A stretch of DNA of 64,000 nt, taken from NCBI RefSeq assembly GCF_007559335.1, contig NZ_VMBG01000001.1, forward strand, positions 62,001 through 126,000, read 5' to 3'. Source of the stretch: Rariglobus hedericola. GTDB taxonomy: Bacteria; Verrucomicrobiota; Verrucomicrobiia; Opitutales; Opitutaceae. This document shows positions 14,646-23,175 of the stretch, piece after piece. The notes beneath the pieces are model-generated. The model did no database searches and was not told the DNA's origin. It saw nothing but the letters and a program-made list of their open reading frames with translations. The stretch's first letter is position 1. Each line of letters opens with the position of its first letter. The position numbers were made by a program, and so were the translations under genes.

Positions 14646-15449
14646 ATGGATCGCATCGCCCAAGCCTTCGCCCGCGCCCGTGCCGCCAATCGAGCCGCCT
14701 TCGTCGCCTATCTGTGCGCCGGTGATCCGGATTTTGATACCTCGCTCGCCGCCTGCCGTGCGCTGATCGAGAACGGCGTCGATGTGCTTGAGTTGGGCGT
14801 GCCGTTCAGCGATCCGCTCGCCGATGGTTTGACCAACCAGCTCGCCGCGCAGCGTTCGCTCGCCGGTGGCATGACCGCCGCCCGCGTGTTCGAACTGGTG
14901 CGTCGCATCCGCGAGTTCGCGCCGGATACGCCCATCGTTTTCTACACTTACTACAATCTCGTGTTCTCGAATGGTGTGGACGCCTACGTGCAAGCCGCCA
15001 AGGAGGCCGGTGTCGACGGCATGCTCACGCTTGACCTGCCGCCCGAGGAGGCCGCCGATGTGCAAGCCGCGTGCGCATCCAATGGCATCAAAACAGTGTT
15101 TATCGTGGCTCCGACCACGCCCGAGGCGCGCCTCGCCATCATCGGCAAGGCCGCGACGGGTTTTATTTATTACGTGTCTCGCGAGGGCGTGACCGGCGTC
15201 CGGGATTCGGTGGCGGCCAATGTCCCCGAGGCGATTGCCGCCATCAAACGTCACACTGCGCTTCCCGTGGTGGTGGGTTTTGGCATCGGCAAACGCGAGC
15301 ACGTGGCCGAAGTCGCCGCCCATGCCGACGGCGTGGTGGTGGGCAGTGCGTTGGTGAACGTGATCCGCGATCATCTCTCCGAACGCGCGAAAATCGCTCC
15401 GGCGCTGGCGGCCAAGGCGGCGGATCTCGTCGCGGGGACGCAGCGTTAA
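14646..15449 (+). CDS. trpA: Tryptophan synthase alpha chain
   Basis: 267 residues from ATG at 14646. TrpA cleaves indole-3-glycerol phosphate to indole and glyceraldehyde-3-phosphate. The catalytic Glu is in LELGVPFSDPLADG and the catalytic Asp in MLTLDLPPEEA. IVFYTYYNLVFSNG, GFIYYVSREGVTG and VVVGFGIGKREHV are family landmarks. It is not next to trpB, which lies at 59561, so the two subunits are made from separate loci. A terminator-like hairpin follows. Confidence 0.96.
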   Translation: MDRIAQAFARARAANRAAFVAYLCAGDPDFDTSLAACRALIENGVDVLELGVPFSDPLADGLTNQLAAQRSLAGGMTAARVFELVRRIREFAPDTPIVFYTYYNLVFSNGVDAYVQAAKEAGVDGMLTLDLPPEEAADVQAACASNGIKTVFIVAPTTPEARLAIIGKAATGFIYYVSREGVTGVRDSVAANVPEAIAAIKRHTALPVVVGFGIGKREHVAEVAAHADGVVVGSALVNVIRDHLSERAKIAPALAAKAADLVAGTQR

Positions 15450-15467
15450 GATTTTCTGACGGTTGAA

Positions 15468-15497
15468 GGAGGCGGCCGGATGGTTTCCGGCGCCTTT
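15468..15497 (+). terminator. Probable terminator of trpA
   Basis: CCGGA-TGGTT-TCCGG is the core stem, extended by an outer AGG/CCT pairing over a small internal loop and followed by TTT. It lies 19 nt after the trpA stop. Confidence 0.55.
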
Positions 15498-15540
15498 AGA
15501 ACCTGTTGATGAACGCTAAACCTTTGAAGGTTTAGCCCAT

Positions 15541-15555
15541 TGAGACTTGGTCTCA
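15541..15555. promoter_or_regulatory. TGAGAC-N3-GTCTCA inverted site 1
   Basis: TGAGAC-TTG-GTCTCA is a perfect 6-bp inverted repeat with a 3-nt spacer, 212 bp before the hugZ start. Related sites with the same spacing are at 15600, 19572 and 20524. Confidence 0.45.
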
Positions 15556-15599
15556 TGTTTTGATTGACTGTTGGCGTGCCGACTGCATTCATTTTTTAA

Positions 15600-15614
15600 T
15601 GATAAGGAGTCTCA
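15600..15614. promoter_or_regulatory. TGAGAC-type inverted site 2
   Basis: TGATAA-GGA-GTCTCA keeps the right half of site 1 fully and 4 of 6 bases of the left half. A -10-like hexamer TTTAAT (15595-15600) ends on its first base, the same arrangement as at 19572 and 20524. It is 153 bp before hugZ. Confidence 0.4.
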
Positions 15615-15767
15615 ATATCGATTAATTTCAGCTGATCGGCGCCTGCTCACGAATTTGGCGCAAGATTCAGTAAGAAATACGCAACAACAGGGACGCAGCT
15701 ATGCAGCGGTTGCCCTTATCATTACCCGTTTCGATTTCCGCTCGTTCCTTCTTTAACCACCGCACTT

Positions 15768-16613
15768 ATGTCTTCGACCGACGCACTCGCCAACTCCTCC
15801 ACTGATTCGTTTTTTCCGGCCGAGAAAGCCGCCCACATCCTCGATCACATGAACGAGGACCACGCGGATTCGATCCTGAATTATGCCCACCATTTCGCGC
15901 GTCGTTCGGCGGCGACGGCGGCCCGCCTCAGCGGTATCGACCAGACGGGGATGGACCTCGTGGTCACCGAGCCGGCCGGCGAAACCTCGGTGCGCATCGC
16001 CTTCGAGAAGCCGCTGACCTCGCCTGAGGACGCCCACATGGTCCTTGTCGGGATGGCGCGCGCGGCCAGGCAGCCCGCTGCGGCCAATCCCGATGCCGCC
16101 ACCGCGAAGGCCCGCGCGGCCATTGATCAACTCAAGTCCGGTTTGCGCACGGCCATGCTCGGCACCGCCTCCGCGGCCGGCGAGCCGGATGCATCGGTCG
16201 TCCCCGTGGTGCTCTCTGCGGATGGCACGTTGCATACTTACGTCAGCGAAATGTCCGCCCACACCAAAAACCTTCGCGAGTCCGGCCGCGCCAGCGTGAT
16301 GGTGATCGAGGACGAAAACACCGCCGCGCAACTGCTCGCCCGCAAGCGCCTCACGTTGCGCTGCGCCGCCGCGTTCATCGAGCGGGATACGCCGGTGTTC
16401 GCGACAGTGATGTCCGCGATGAAGGAGAAATTCGGACCGGTCATGCAGCATCTCGAAGGCATGACTGATTTCCACGTGGTGCAGCTCACGCCGGCCCGCG
16501 GCCGCCTGGTCTGCGGTTTCGGCCAGGCGTTCGACGTTGATCCCATCGACTGGACCAAAGTTTCCCATGTGGGCGGCGACGGCCAGGGCCACGGACACAC
16601 CGCTCGTAAATAA
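15768..16613 (+). CDS. hugZ: HugZ-family heme oxygenase-like protein
   Basis: 281 residues. The N-terminal part, ILDHMNEDHADSILNYAHHFA (about residues 24-44), is the DUF2470 domain. From about residue 110 a pyridoxamine-phosphate-oxidase-like split barrel follows (LRTAMLGTASAAGEPDASVVPVV, AHTKNLRESGRASVMV), ending with RGRLVCGFGQAFDVD, the C-terminal signature of HugZ proteins. HugZ relatives open the heme ring to release iron in the cytoplasm. The direct linkage to hmuT (5-bp gap), hmuU and hmuV fits heme-iron use. The domain order with DUF2470 in front is a variant of the classic HugZ layout. Confidence 0.85.
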   Translation: MSSTDALANSSTDSFFPAEKAAHILDHMNEDHADSILNYAHHFARRSAATAARLSGIDQTGMDLVVTEPAGETSVRIAFEKPLTSPEDAHMVLVGMARAARQPAAANPDAATAKARAAIDQLKSGLRTAMLGTASAAGEPDASVVPVVLSADGTLHTYVSEMSAHTKNLRESGRASVMVIEDENTAAQLLARKRLTLRCAAAFIERDTPVFATVMSAMKEKFGPVMQHLEGMTDFHVVQLTPARGRLVCGFGQAFDVDPIDWTKVSHVGGDGQGHGHTARK

Positions 16614-16618
16614 TCTCC

Positions 16619-17452
16619 ATGTATTCCCTTCGCTCCTTTTTTATCGCGCTACTGGCGCCCGCATCCGTGGTTTTCTCGGCCGAGCGTATCGTCACGCTGG
16701 GCGCTCCCGTCACCGAGACGGTGTTTGCGCTTGGCGCCGGTGATGCGTTGGTGGCGCGTGATGCCTCCAGCCTGTATCCGGCGGCGGCGGCTGCGCTGCC
16801 CGACGTGGGCTACTTCCGCACGATCAGCGCCGAGGGTGTGCTCGCGCAGAATCCCACGGTGATCATCGCTGATTTTGGCACGGGTCCGGAATCCCAGGTT
16901 CAGTTGCTGAAAAACTCAGGAGCCAAATTCGTGCACCTGACGGCGCGTCCTTCGGCGGAAAACACCGCCGTCATGATCGAGCAAGTCGGCGCCGCCGTGG
17001 GCCGTTCCGAGCAGGCTGCGGTTTTGGTTGAAAAACTACGCGCACAATTCGCCGAGGCCGCCGCGCTGGCCAAGGCCTCGGGCCGCACGCCGCGGGTCAT
17101 CTTTGTCATGGGCATCAGTGGCGGCGCCTTGCAAGCCGCGGGTGACAACACCGCGGCGACCGGTCTGATCGGGCTCGCGGGCGGCAAGAACCCGCTGTCA
17201 GGATTTAATGGATACAAGTCGGTCACGGCCGAGGCAGTGCTGGAGCTCGATCCCGACTTCATCCTCTATGCGAAGACGCTGCACGGTGGCGGCACCGCGC
17301 TGACCATGGAAAACGCACCGGCCTGGCTGGCGTCTTCCCGTGCGATGCGTGAAGGCAACGTGAAGCCTATCGACATGACCTATCATCTCGTCTTCGGCCC
17401 GCGCATGGGCGAGGCGGTGCTGGATGTCACGCGCATGCTTCACACGAAGTAA
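16619..17452 (+). CDS. hmuT: Heme ABC transporter, periplasmic binding protein
   Basis: 277 residues with a signal peptide (LRSFFIALLAPASVVFSAE). The fold is a type III binding protein: AERIVTLGAPVTETVFALGAGDALVARD, DVGYFRTISAEGVLAQNPTVIIAD, then a long helix and FVMGISGGALQAAGDNTAATGLIGLAGGKN, typical of HmuT/ShuT. It would carry heme across the periplasm to HmuUV. It starts 5 bp after hugZ and is followed 21 bp later by the permease. Confidence 0.9.
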   Translation: MYSLRSFFIALLAPASVVFSAERIVTLGAPVTETVFALGAGDALVARDASSLYPAAAAALPDVGYFRTISAEGVLAQNPTVIIADFGTGPESQVQLLKNSGAKFVHLTARPSAENTAVMIEQVGAAVGRSEQAAVLVEKLRAQFAEAAALAKASGRTPRVIFVMGISGGALQAAGDNTAATGLIGLAGGKNPLSGFNGYKSVTAEAVLELDPDFILYAKTLHGGGTALTMENAPAWLASSRAMREGNVKPIDMTYHLVFGPRMGEAVLDVTRMLHTK

Positions 17453-17473
17453 GCAAAGACTGTTTCCGAAAAG

Positions 17474-18514
17474 ATGATCACGAGCGCGAGCGGACGGCGG
17501 TGGTTTTTTATTCTGCTCGTGCTCGCGCTCGGTGGCACATTTTTGTGCACGGTGCGCCTCGGTGCGGCGTCGATTACATGGCAAGATCTCTTTTTCGCCC
17601 TTACCGGGCGGAGTGAGGACCTCTCGCGCGTCGAGCGCACGGTGATCTTCGACATCCGCCTGGTGCGGGCACTCGCGGCGCTCGTGATCGGCGCGGTGCT
17701 GGCGGTATGCGGTGCGGCGATGCAGGGATTGTTTCGCAATCCGCTCGCCGATCCCGGTCTCGTCGGTGTCACCAGCGGTGCATCGGTCGGCGGCGTGCTC
17801 TACATGAAACTCGGCGCTACTGCGCTGGCGGGAGTGTCGGCGGTGTTCGGAAGCTTGATGCTTCCGGTGTGTGCCTTCGCGAGCGGCCTGCTGATGACCG
17901 TCGTGATGCACCGTTGTTCGCAAGTGGGCGGACGCACGGTGGTATCGCTCATGCTGCTCGCGGGCGTGGCGATCAATGCGCTCGGTGGCGCCTTGATCGG
18001 TCTGGTTTTGTTTTTTGCCGACGACGATCAGTTGCGCCAGTTTACATTTTGGACGCTGGGCAATGTCGGTCATGCGTCGTGGATGAAGCTGGCGGTGGCC
18101 GCGCCGTTTCTACTCGTGGCTCTGGTGCTCTCGTTGCGATATGCGAGGCCGTTGAACGCACTGTTGCTCGGTGAAGCCGAGGCGGGGCATCTCGGTGTTG
18201 ATCTACAACGGGTGAAGAACACGTTGATTTTTGCCACGGCGGCTGGAGTCGGTGCGGCGGTCTCGGTGGCGGGCGGCATTGGATTTGTGGGACTGATCGT
18301 GCCGCATTTGATGCGTTTGGTTATCGGGCCCGATCATCGCTGGTTGTTGCCGGCATCGGCGCTGGGCGGAGCGATCTTGCTCGCGTGGGCGGATATTTTT
18401 GCGCGCACCGTGGCGGCGCCGGCGGAGCTTCCCATCGGCGTGATCACCGCAGTCGTGGGTGCGCCCGTGTTTTTCGCACTGCTGCAATCGCAGCGTAAAA
18501 CCCATTTTGCCTGA
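17474..18514 (+). CDS. hmuU: Heme ABC transporter permease (FecCD family)
   Basis: 346 residues with about ten hydrophobic helices. FecCD signatures are RLVRALAALVIGAVLAVCGAAMQGLFRNPLADPGLVGVTSGA near the N-terminus and VSVAGGIGFVGLIVPHLMR-LVIGPDHRWLLPASALGGA near the C-terminus. It forms the membrane channel for heme import. It sits between hmuT and hmuV in one operon. Confidence 0.93.
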   Translation: MITSASGRRWFFILLVLALGGTFLCTVRLGAASITWQDLFFALTGRSEDLSRVERTVIFDIRLVRALAALVIGAVLAVCGAAMQGLFRNPLADPGLVGVTSGASVGGVLYMKLGATALAGVSAVFGSLMLPVCAFASGLLMTVVMHRCSQVGGRTVVSLMLLAGVAINALGGALIGLVLFFADDDQLRQFTFWTLGNVGHASWMKLAVAAPFLLVALVLSLRYARPLNALLLGEAEAGHLGVDLQRVKNTLIFATAAGVGAAVSVAGGIGFVGLIVPHLMRLVIGPDHRWLLPASALGGAILLAWADIFARTVAAPAELPIGVITAVVGAPVFFALLQSQRKTHFA

Positions 18515-18517
18515 GCC

Positions 18518-19360
18518 ATGTTGCGTGCCGAAAACATCCGTGTGATTCGCAACGGTCGCCCGATTCTGGATGGCGTGTCGTGCGAGGTTCCGGCGGGCAA
18601 GGTGACGGTGATCCTCGGTCCGAATGGTGCGGGTAAGAGCACATTGTTGCGCTTGTTTGCGGGTGAGTATTCGTCGGATGCCGGACAAGTATCGCTGGGT
18701 GGACGCCCGTTGTCGGAATGGCGTCCCAAGGATGTTGCGAAGTGCCGTGCCGTGTTGCCTCAAGAGTCCTCGCTGACGTTCCCATTCCGCGTGGATGAAG
18801 TTGTCTTGATGGGGCGGGCTCCGCATGTGCGTGGAATGGAATCGGCGCACGACCACGCGATCTCGATGCAGGCACTGCAACGCGTGGATATGGCGGGGAA
18901 GCGTGAGCGGATTTTCCCGTCGTTGTCGGGCGGAGAAAAACAACGGGTGAATCTGGCGCGAGCACTGGCGCAAATCTGGGAGCCGGTGGGGGCGAACGAG
19001 CTGCGGCTGACTGGCGACGCGGCGACGACGGGCAAAGCTACGCGCGTGTTGCTGCTGGACGAGCCGACTTCAAATCTCGATCTCGCGCACCAGCATTCCA
19101 CGTTGCGGGAGGCACAGCGTTTTGCGCGCGACGGTGCGACTGTGCTGGCGATCCTGCATGATCTCAATCTGGCGCTCGCGTATGCGGATCAAGTGATCCT
19201 GCTGTGCGACGGACGAATCGCTGCCGCAGGTGAAATCGCCACGGCGCTTACGCCGGCTCGGATCCGCGAGGTGTTTGGCGTCGAGTGCCGGTTTATGGAG
19301 ATAGCAGGACAGGGCAGACCCTTTATTCATGTGCTACCTATGAGCGCTGAGACGCGTTAA
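18518..19360 (+). CDS. hmuV: Heme ABC transporter ATP-binding protein
   Basis: 280 residues. Walker A is GPNGAGKST, the Q-loop LPQESSLTFPF, the signature LSGGEKQRVNLARAL, Walker B VLLLDEPTSNLDL and the switch His in LAILHDLNLALAYAD. There is a short family-typical insert before Walker B (EPVGANELRLTGDAATTGK). It drives heme import by HmuU. Its ATG is 3 bp after the hmuU stop. A hairpin with a T-rich tail follows, so the transcript hugZ-hmuTUV probably ends here. Confidence 0.95.
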   Translation: MLRAENIRVIRNGRPILDGVSCEVPAGKVTVILGPNGAGKSTLLRLFAGEYSSDAGQVSLGGRPLSEWRPKDVAKCRAVLPQESSLTFPFRVDEVVLMGRAPHVRGMESAHDHAISMQALQRVDMAGKRERIFPSLSGGEKQRVNLARALAQIWEPVGANELRLTGDAATTGKATRVLLLDEPTSNLDLAHQHSTLREAQRFARDGATVLAILHDLNLALAYADQVILLCDGRIAAAGEIATALTPARIREVFGVECRFMEIAGQGRPFIHVLPMSAETR

Positions 19361-19376
19361 AGGCTGATCAAGGCAG

Positions 19377-19415
19377 AGTGATGTTAAATTGTTAACTCAC
19401 TGATTATTATTTTAT
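19377..19415 (+). terminator. Probable terminator of the hugZ-hmuTUV operon
   Basis: AGTGA and GTTAA (one bulged T between them) pair with TTAAC and TCACT across a 4-nt loop. An AT-rich tail with several T follows. Confidence 0.55.
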
Positions 19416-19571
19416 TATGTTAATAGCTTGTTGAATTGCTGCAATCGAATGGTCTTTTGTTTCGGTTAATTGATCTGTTAATCACTGATTTATAGGTTGA
19501 TACGTAATTAGCAATTACGGGCAAAACTACGCAAGAAACAGGAAGTATTTAGGAGCGTCCGGGGTGTATAG

Positions 19572-19586
19572 TGAGACTGAGTCTTG
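19572..19586. promoter_or_regulatory. TGAGAC-type inverted site 3
   Basis: TGAGAC-TGA-GTCTTG lies 10 bp before the start of the AraC-type gene. A -10-like hexamer TATAGT (19567-19572) ends on its first base. If the AraC protein binds it, this would be autoregulation. Confidence 0.45.
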
Positions 19587-19595
19587 ATTTCACAA

Positions 19596-20453
19596 ATGAC
19601 CGACAATGCCGCTCAGCACCACGTCCTCCTTCGAACTGACGAAGCGTCCCTTCGGCTGGAGGAGTATCTGCTTTATCAAGAGACATTTGAAGCAGTGGAT
19701 GAAACGACCCAGCCAGGCATGTTCCTGATCGCGATCGGTCTCGAGGGACAAAGCGTATGGAAGCTAGGCGATACCGAATGCAAAGTGGGTCCTCAAGAGC
19801 TGGTCGCATTTTCCTCTTCGGCCGACTTAAAGGTGCGCCGCGATGGTGCGCGTCCTTTCCGGTTTTTGCTTTGGCATTTTAACATCGAAAATATGCGCAT
19901 CGTTCGCGGCGCGTTGGGGCAGTCGGATTCGGTGGATGCCGCGACCTGTCGCACCAAGGGATGGCCGATGGCCGGACCGTTTAAGATGACGGCCGATCAG
20001 CAGTCGCTGGTGCTTTCGTTGCGCTGTGCGCCCGCCACTCCGCTGCGCGCGCTTTGGTATGGGGCGAAGCTTCTTGAGCTGTTTGCCATTCTTCAGCCGC
20101 CCGCCGTGCTCGAGAAACATCAGAAGTCAGGCTACCTGCATCCCGCGGTGCAGAGCGCATTGGCGGCGTTACACGCCAATTTTGCGTCTCCGCCGACGCT
20201 GGTTGCAATTGCTTCGAATGCCGGGATCAGCGCACCGCATTTAAGCCGTCTTTTTGCGCAGGAAACCGGCACGACAACGAGCCGTTACCTGCGTCAGTTG
20301 AGAATGCAGCGCGCGTCGCAATTACTGCGGACGGGCGAGTGCAATGTCACCGAAGCCGCCTTGGCGGTGGGTTATTCGAGCTTGGGCCAGTTCAGCCGGG
20401 CTTTCCGGGAAACGCTGGGCCATTCGCCGGGCCAGCACAGGCGGATGCACTGA
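19596..20453 (+). CDS. AraC-family transcriptional regulator
   Basis: 285 residues from ATG at 19596; a TTG four codons earlier is possible but would lie inside the inverted site. The N-terminal 170 residues look like a cupin-type sensor domain (VGPQELVAFSSSADLKVRRDGARPF). The C-terminal 100 residues are the double helix-turn-helix: ALHANFASPPTLVAIASNAGISAPHLSRLF and VTEAALAVGYSSLGQFSRAFRETLGHSPGQHRR. It lies between the heme transporter operon and the prepilin/PEP-CTERM genes and is the obvious candidate regulator for both. What it senses is unknown. Confidence 0.9.
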   Translation: MTDNAAQHHVLLRTDEASLRLEEYLLYQETFEAVDETTQPGMFLIAIGLEGQSVWKLGDTECKVGPQELVAFSSSADLKVRRDGARPFRFLLWHFNIENMRIVRGALGQSDSVDAATCRTKGWPMAGPFKMTADQQSLVLSLRCAPATPLRALWYGAKLLELFAILQPPAVLEKHQKSGYLHPAVQSALAALHANFASPPTLVAIASNAGISAPHLSRLFAQETGTTTSRYLRQLRMQRASQLLRTGECNVTEAALAVGYSSLGQFSRAFRETLGHSPGQHRRMH

Positions 20454-20523
20454 GCTGCACAGCAATTTCCGGCAAAAAAACCGCATCCAATCAGCCGCAA
20501 AACGAACCGCTGTTCTGATATAT

Positions 20524-20538
20524 TGAGAGTGAGTCTTA
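20524..20538. promoter_or_regulatory. TGAGAC-type inverted site 4
   Basis: TGAGAG-TGA-GTCTTA lies 89 bp before the prepilin-like gene. A -10-like TATATT (20519-20524) ends on its first base, as at sites 2 and 3. Confidence 0.45.
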
Positions 20539-20626
20539 TTATCTCCCAAGCCTTCAAGAAAACCAAATCACCACAATTTCAGTGAAGAACCCCGGGTAGC
20601 CCCGCCCGCCTTCCGACATCCGGGTT

Positions 20627-21490
20627 ATGAATAAAACCGCCAACCAATCCTACTCTTCCGCCTTTGCGCCCGCCCGTCGTCTGGCGCGCCACGCCGTGGG
20701 TGGATTCACGTTGGTCGAGCTGCTTGCGGTCATTGCGATCATCGGTGTTCTGACCGCGCTGACGATGTCGGCCATCGGGCATGCGCGTAGTTCCGCCACG
20801 AAGGTGCGCGAGGTCGTTGCAGCGCGTTCGTTGATGCAGGCCTACCTGCTTACGCCCGCGGACAACAAAGGCGTATTGTTGCCCCAGTCGGGGGCCTATT
20901 CCCAGGCGTCGACGAATGAGGCCGGCCAGGTCATCACGCTGGCGATCACCGCGGCGGCCTGGCCGCATCGTTTGCGTGCTTATCTCGGTGATCGATTCAA
21001 GGGCACGCTCTATCTGGACGAACAGGGTGAGTATTACGATGAGCTGATGACGCAGTCTCCTGGCACGATGCGGGACTACGCGCTGATTCGCAGCCCCTCG
21101 TTTGGCATGAACGGACAATTCGTGGGTGGCAGTGGTGCGATGATGGTGGACCCACCGATCCGGCGTTTGGCGCAGGCGGCATCGCCGGCCAAGCTGATTG
21201 CGTTCGTCTCGGCGCATGACCGCACACTCAACGAAAAGTCAGGATTCTGGCGCGTGGCGGCTCCGGTGTATGGCTGGCCCGCGGCCGAGCTGACCTCGAT
21301 CCCAGATCAAAAATCGCAGGACGCCGCCTATGGTTACGTGGCGTTCCGGCACAAGGGACAAGCGGTGGTGGCTTATCTGGACGGACACGTGGAGACGAAC
21401 ACCTCCGGAGAATTGCGTGATATGCGCCGGTGGTCCGATGAGGCCTTCCGTGCGGACAATCCGAACTATGTGCCGGCGGCGATGCCTTGA
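20627..21490 (+). CDS. Prepilin-type N-terminal methylation domain protein
   Basis: 287 residues. The type IV prepilin motif is VGGFTLVELLAVIAIIGVL (Gly before Phe, Glu at +5), preceded by a basic leader of about 25 residues. It would be cut by a prepilin peptidase. The C-terminal region with HKGQAVVAYLDGHVETN is the H-x9-DG type ending seen in many pseudopilins of Planctomycetes and Verrucomicrobia. It could be a minor pilin or a surface pseudopilin. It is followed 68 bp later by two PEP-CTERM genes on the same strand. Confidence 0.9.
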   Translation: MNKTANQSYSSAFAPARRLARHAVGGFTLVELLAVIAIIGVLTALTMSAIGHARSSATKVREVVAARSLMQAYLLTPADNKGVLLPQSGAYSQASTNEAGQVITLAITAAAWPHRLRAYLGDRFKGTLYLDEQGEYYDELMTQSPGTMRDYALIRSPSFGMNGQFVGGSGAMMVDPPIRRLAQAASPAKLIAFVSAHDRTLNEKSGFWRVAAPVYGWPAAELTSIPDQKSQDAAYGYVAFRHKGQAVVAYLDGHVETNTSGELRDMRRWSDEAFRADNPNYVPAAMP

Positions 21491-21558
21491 GCACGCAGGC
21501 ATCGCGCAATGGATCTCCAATTTTTCAGCAAATTTTTTCGTCAACCATCAGCCAAACC

Positions 21559-22293
21559 ATGAAGACACTTACTCATTCTTTGCGACGCGCCGCTTGCGTG
21601 TTGCTCATCTCGTTCGTCGCTTGCGCGGCGCACGCCAGCTCCACGCTTTTGCAGGACATCGATCTTCCGGGGACCGAGGGACTCGTCGAATGGACGAACG
21701 TGTCCAGCACCAACAGTGCGCTCACGCCTTCAACCGGCGCGGGCACGCTCGCTCCGGTTTCGCCCGGCTACAAAGCGTCAATGGGTTTTTATTCTTACAT
21801 GGGGCACTACAGCTTCACGGCGGGAACGACGGCCGGTTTCGATATAGCCAATGTGGTTCTTCAATACACTGGTGGTTACAATCCGGACTATTCGTTTGAT
21901 CAATATCTGGCCTTCAACAACACGACGCCCGCCGCCCTCACGGCCGGCCCCGTGCTCACTTACACCTACTCGGGCGGCACGGGCACGCTGACGCCGACGT
22001 TTTCATCGGTGATCGGTGGCCCGACGACGCTCTTCATCGAAGCGATGGGCAGCGATGTGACTTTTTACACGTTTGGCTGGCAGTGGGATTTATCGGCGGT
22101 CACCGAGACGATCACCGGCATCAGCATCACGACCAATGTGCCGGTGCATACATCTATCACGGGAGTGCAGATCGCGTTGAGCGACACGTTTGCCGGCAGC
22201 GCGATTCCGGAGCCGGCCACTTACACCGCGATCGCCGGGGCGATCATTTTGGCTGCGGCCTGTTTGCGTCGCGGCAAGCGCACGGCGGCCTGA
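21559..22293 (+). CDS. PEP-CTERM sorting domain protein 1
   Basis: 244 residues from ATG at 21559. A signal peptide (RRAACVLLISFVACAAHAS) is followed by about 185 residues rich in Thr, Ser, Gly and aromatic residues, and then the PEP-CTERM anchor IPEPATYTAIAGAIILAA with a basic tail RRGKR. Such proteins are exported and processed by an exosortase; none is in this window. The body resembles no family I know. The position beside the heme genes suggests, but does not show, a role in capture at the surface. Confidence 0.88.
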   Translation: MKTLTHSLRRAACVLLISFVACAAHASSTLLQDIDLPGTEGLVEWTNVSSTNSALTPSTGAGTLAPVSPGYKASMGFYSYMGHYSFTAGTTAGFDIANVVLQYTGGYNPDYSFDQYLAFNNTTPAALTAGPVLTYTYSGGTGTLTPTFSSVIGGPTTLFIEAMGSDVTFYTFGWQWDLSAVTETITGISITTNVPVHTSITGVQIALSDTFAGSAIPEPATYTAIAGAIILAAACLRRGKRTAA

Positions 22294-22328
22294 GCGGTGT
22301 CCTTTCAGTCCATTTTTCCAACATCACT

Positions 22329-23045
22329 ATGAAATCATCACTCCTCTCACGCGCGGCGATCGCCGCTCTCATTCTCGCGGGCTTCGCCACGGCGGCCCGC
22401 GCTACGACGAATGGAGTCAATCAGGCTCCGCTTGGAACCACGACGACCCCGGGCGTCGGCTATGCATTCTTCGAGGACTTCACCCGGAGTGCAGCTCCGG
22501 CTCCGTATAACTTTTTCTCCACCGCCGAGACGGATGCCGATGTGATCACGGCTACCTTTGCGTCAACAATGGCCGGTGGCTCGGCTGCGGGCGGCGGTTT
22601 ACGAATCTACTCCGGCAGCGGACCTACTCCCAATGCCTTTAACATCACGCTCAGTGTCACGGCGGTTCAGGATTTTAGCGTGTTCTCCCTGCAAATAAAG
22701 CATACGGCGCCGAGCAGTGGCAACTGGGCCGATTTTTTCACCATCAGCACGATCGACGGCCAGGCCGGGGTTCAGTCTTTGGTGAGCAATTCGAACGAGG
22801 GCTCCCAGCTTGATTTTAATATCTATCAGTGGACTTGGACTGGTCTCGATATTGATGCTTCGGAATCGTTCAACATCACGATCACCAGCAATGCGGATCA
22901 TGTTTCCGTCGACAACATCCGTCTTGATGCCGGATTTGCAGTTTCGGCCGTTCCCGAGCCTTCCGCTTACGCCGCTATTTTTGGCGGACTGGTGCTTGCC
23001 GGTGCCGTCTTGCGTCGTCGTCGCACGGCCAAAGTCGCCGTCTAA
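22329..23045 (+). CDS. PEP-CTERM sorting domain protein 2
   Basis: 238 residues. A signal peptide (RAAIAALILAGFATAARA), a Ser/Thr/Asn-rich body with beta-sandwich character (FNITLSVTAVQDFSVFSLQIKH, ESFNITITSNADHVSVDNIRL) and the C-terminal anchor VPEPSAYAAIFGGLVLAGAVL plus RRRR. It begins 35 bp after the first PEP-CTERM gene. The DNIRLDAG close to the end is a pattern common in PEP-CTERM proteins. Function unknown. A terminator follows. Confidence 0.88.
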   Translation: MKSSLLSRAAIAALILAGFATAARATTNGVNQAPLGTTTTPGVGYAFFEDFTRSAAPAPYNFFSTAETDADVITATFASTMAGGSAAGGGLRIYSGSGPTPNAFNITLSVTAVQDFSVFSLQIKHTAPSSGNWADFFTISTIDGQAGVQSLVSNSNEGSQLDFNIYQWTWTGLDIDASESFNITITSNADHVSVDNIRLDAGFAVSAVPEPSAYAAIFGGLVLAGAVLRRRRTAKVAV

Positions 23046-23120
23046 GCCAGTTGGTTTGAGTTTATTTTTCCGGCGTCCGCTGAGCGGAGCCGGGATTGGT
23101 GAATCGTCGTAAAGGTCAAC

Positions 23121-23158
23121 GGGCCGCAGTGCTTGGTCGCGCTGCGGCTCCTCTTTTT
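23121..23158 (+). terminator. Terminator after the PEP-CTERM genes
   Basis: GCCGCAG (23123-23129) pairs with CTGCGGC (23142-23148) over a 12-nt loop; CTCCTCTTTTT follows. A second hairpin, CCGG-CG-TCCGC-TGA-GCGGA-G-CCGG, lies just upstream at 23070-23093. Confidence 0.65.
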
Positions 23159-23175
23159 AGCAGCACAGATTTTTT

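Larger units (their letters stand above)
15450..15767. other. 318-bp non-coding region upstream of the heme locus
   Basis: I see no gene here. It holds the trpA terminator (15468-15497), a perfect 9-bp hairpin CTAAACCTT-TG-AAGGTTTAG (15516-15535), two TGAGAC-type inverted sites (15541-15555, 15600-15614) and the heptamer TACGCAA at 15678-15684, which recurs upstream of the AraC gene at 19528-19534. The dense structure fits a regulated promoter with a structured leader. Confidence 0.5.

Noticed and set aside
15600-15620. A Fur box upstream of hugZ
   Set aside because: AATGATAAG gives only part of the Fur consensus with no second half; evidence too weak to list.
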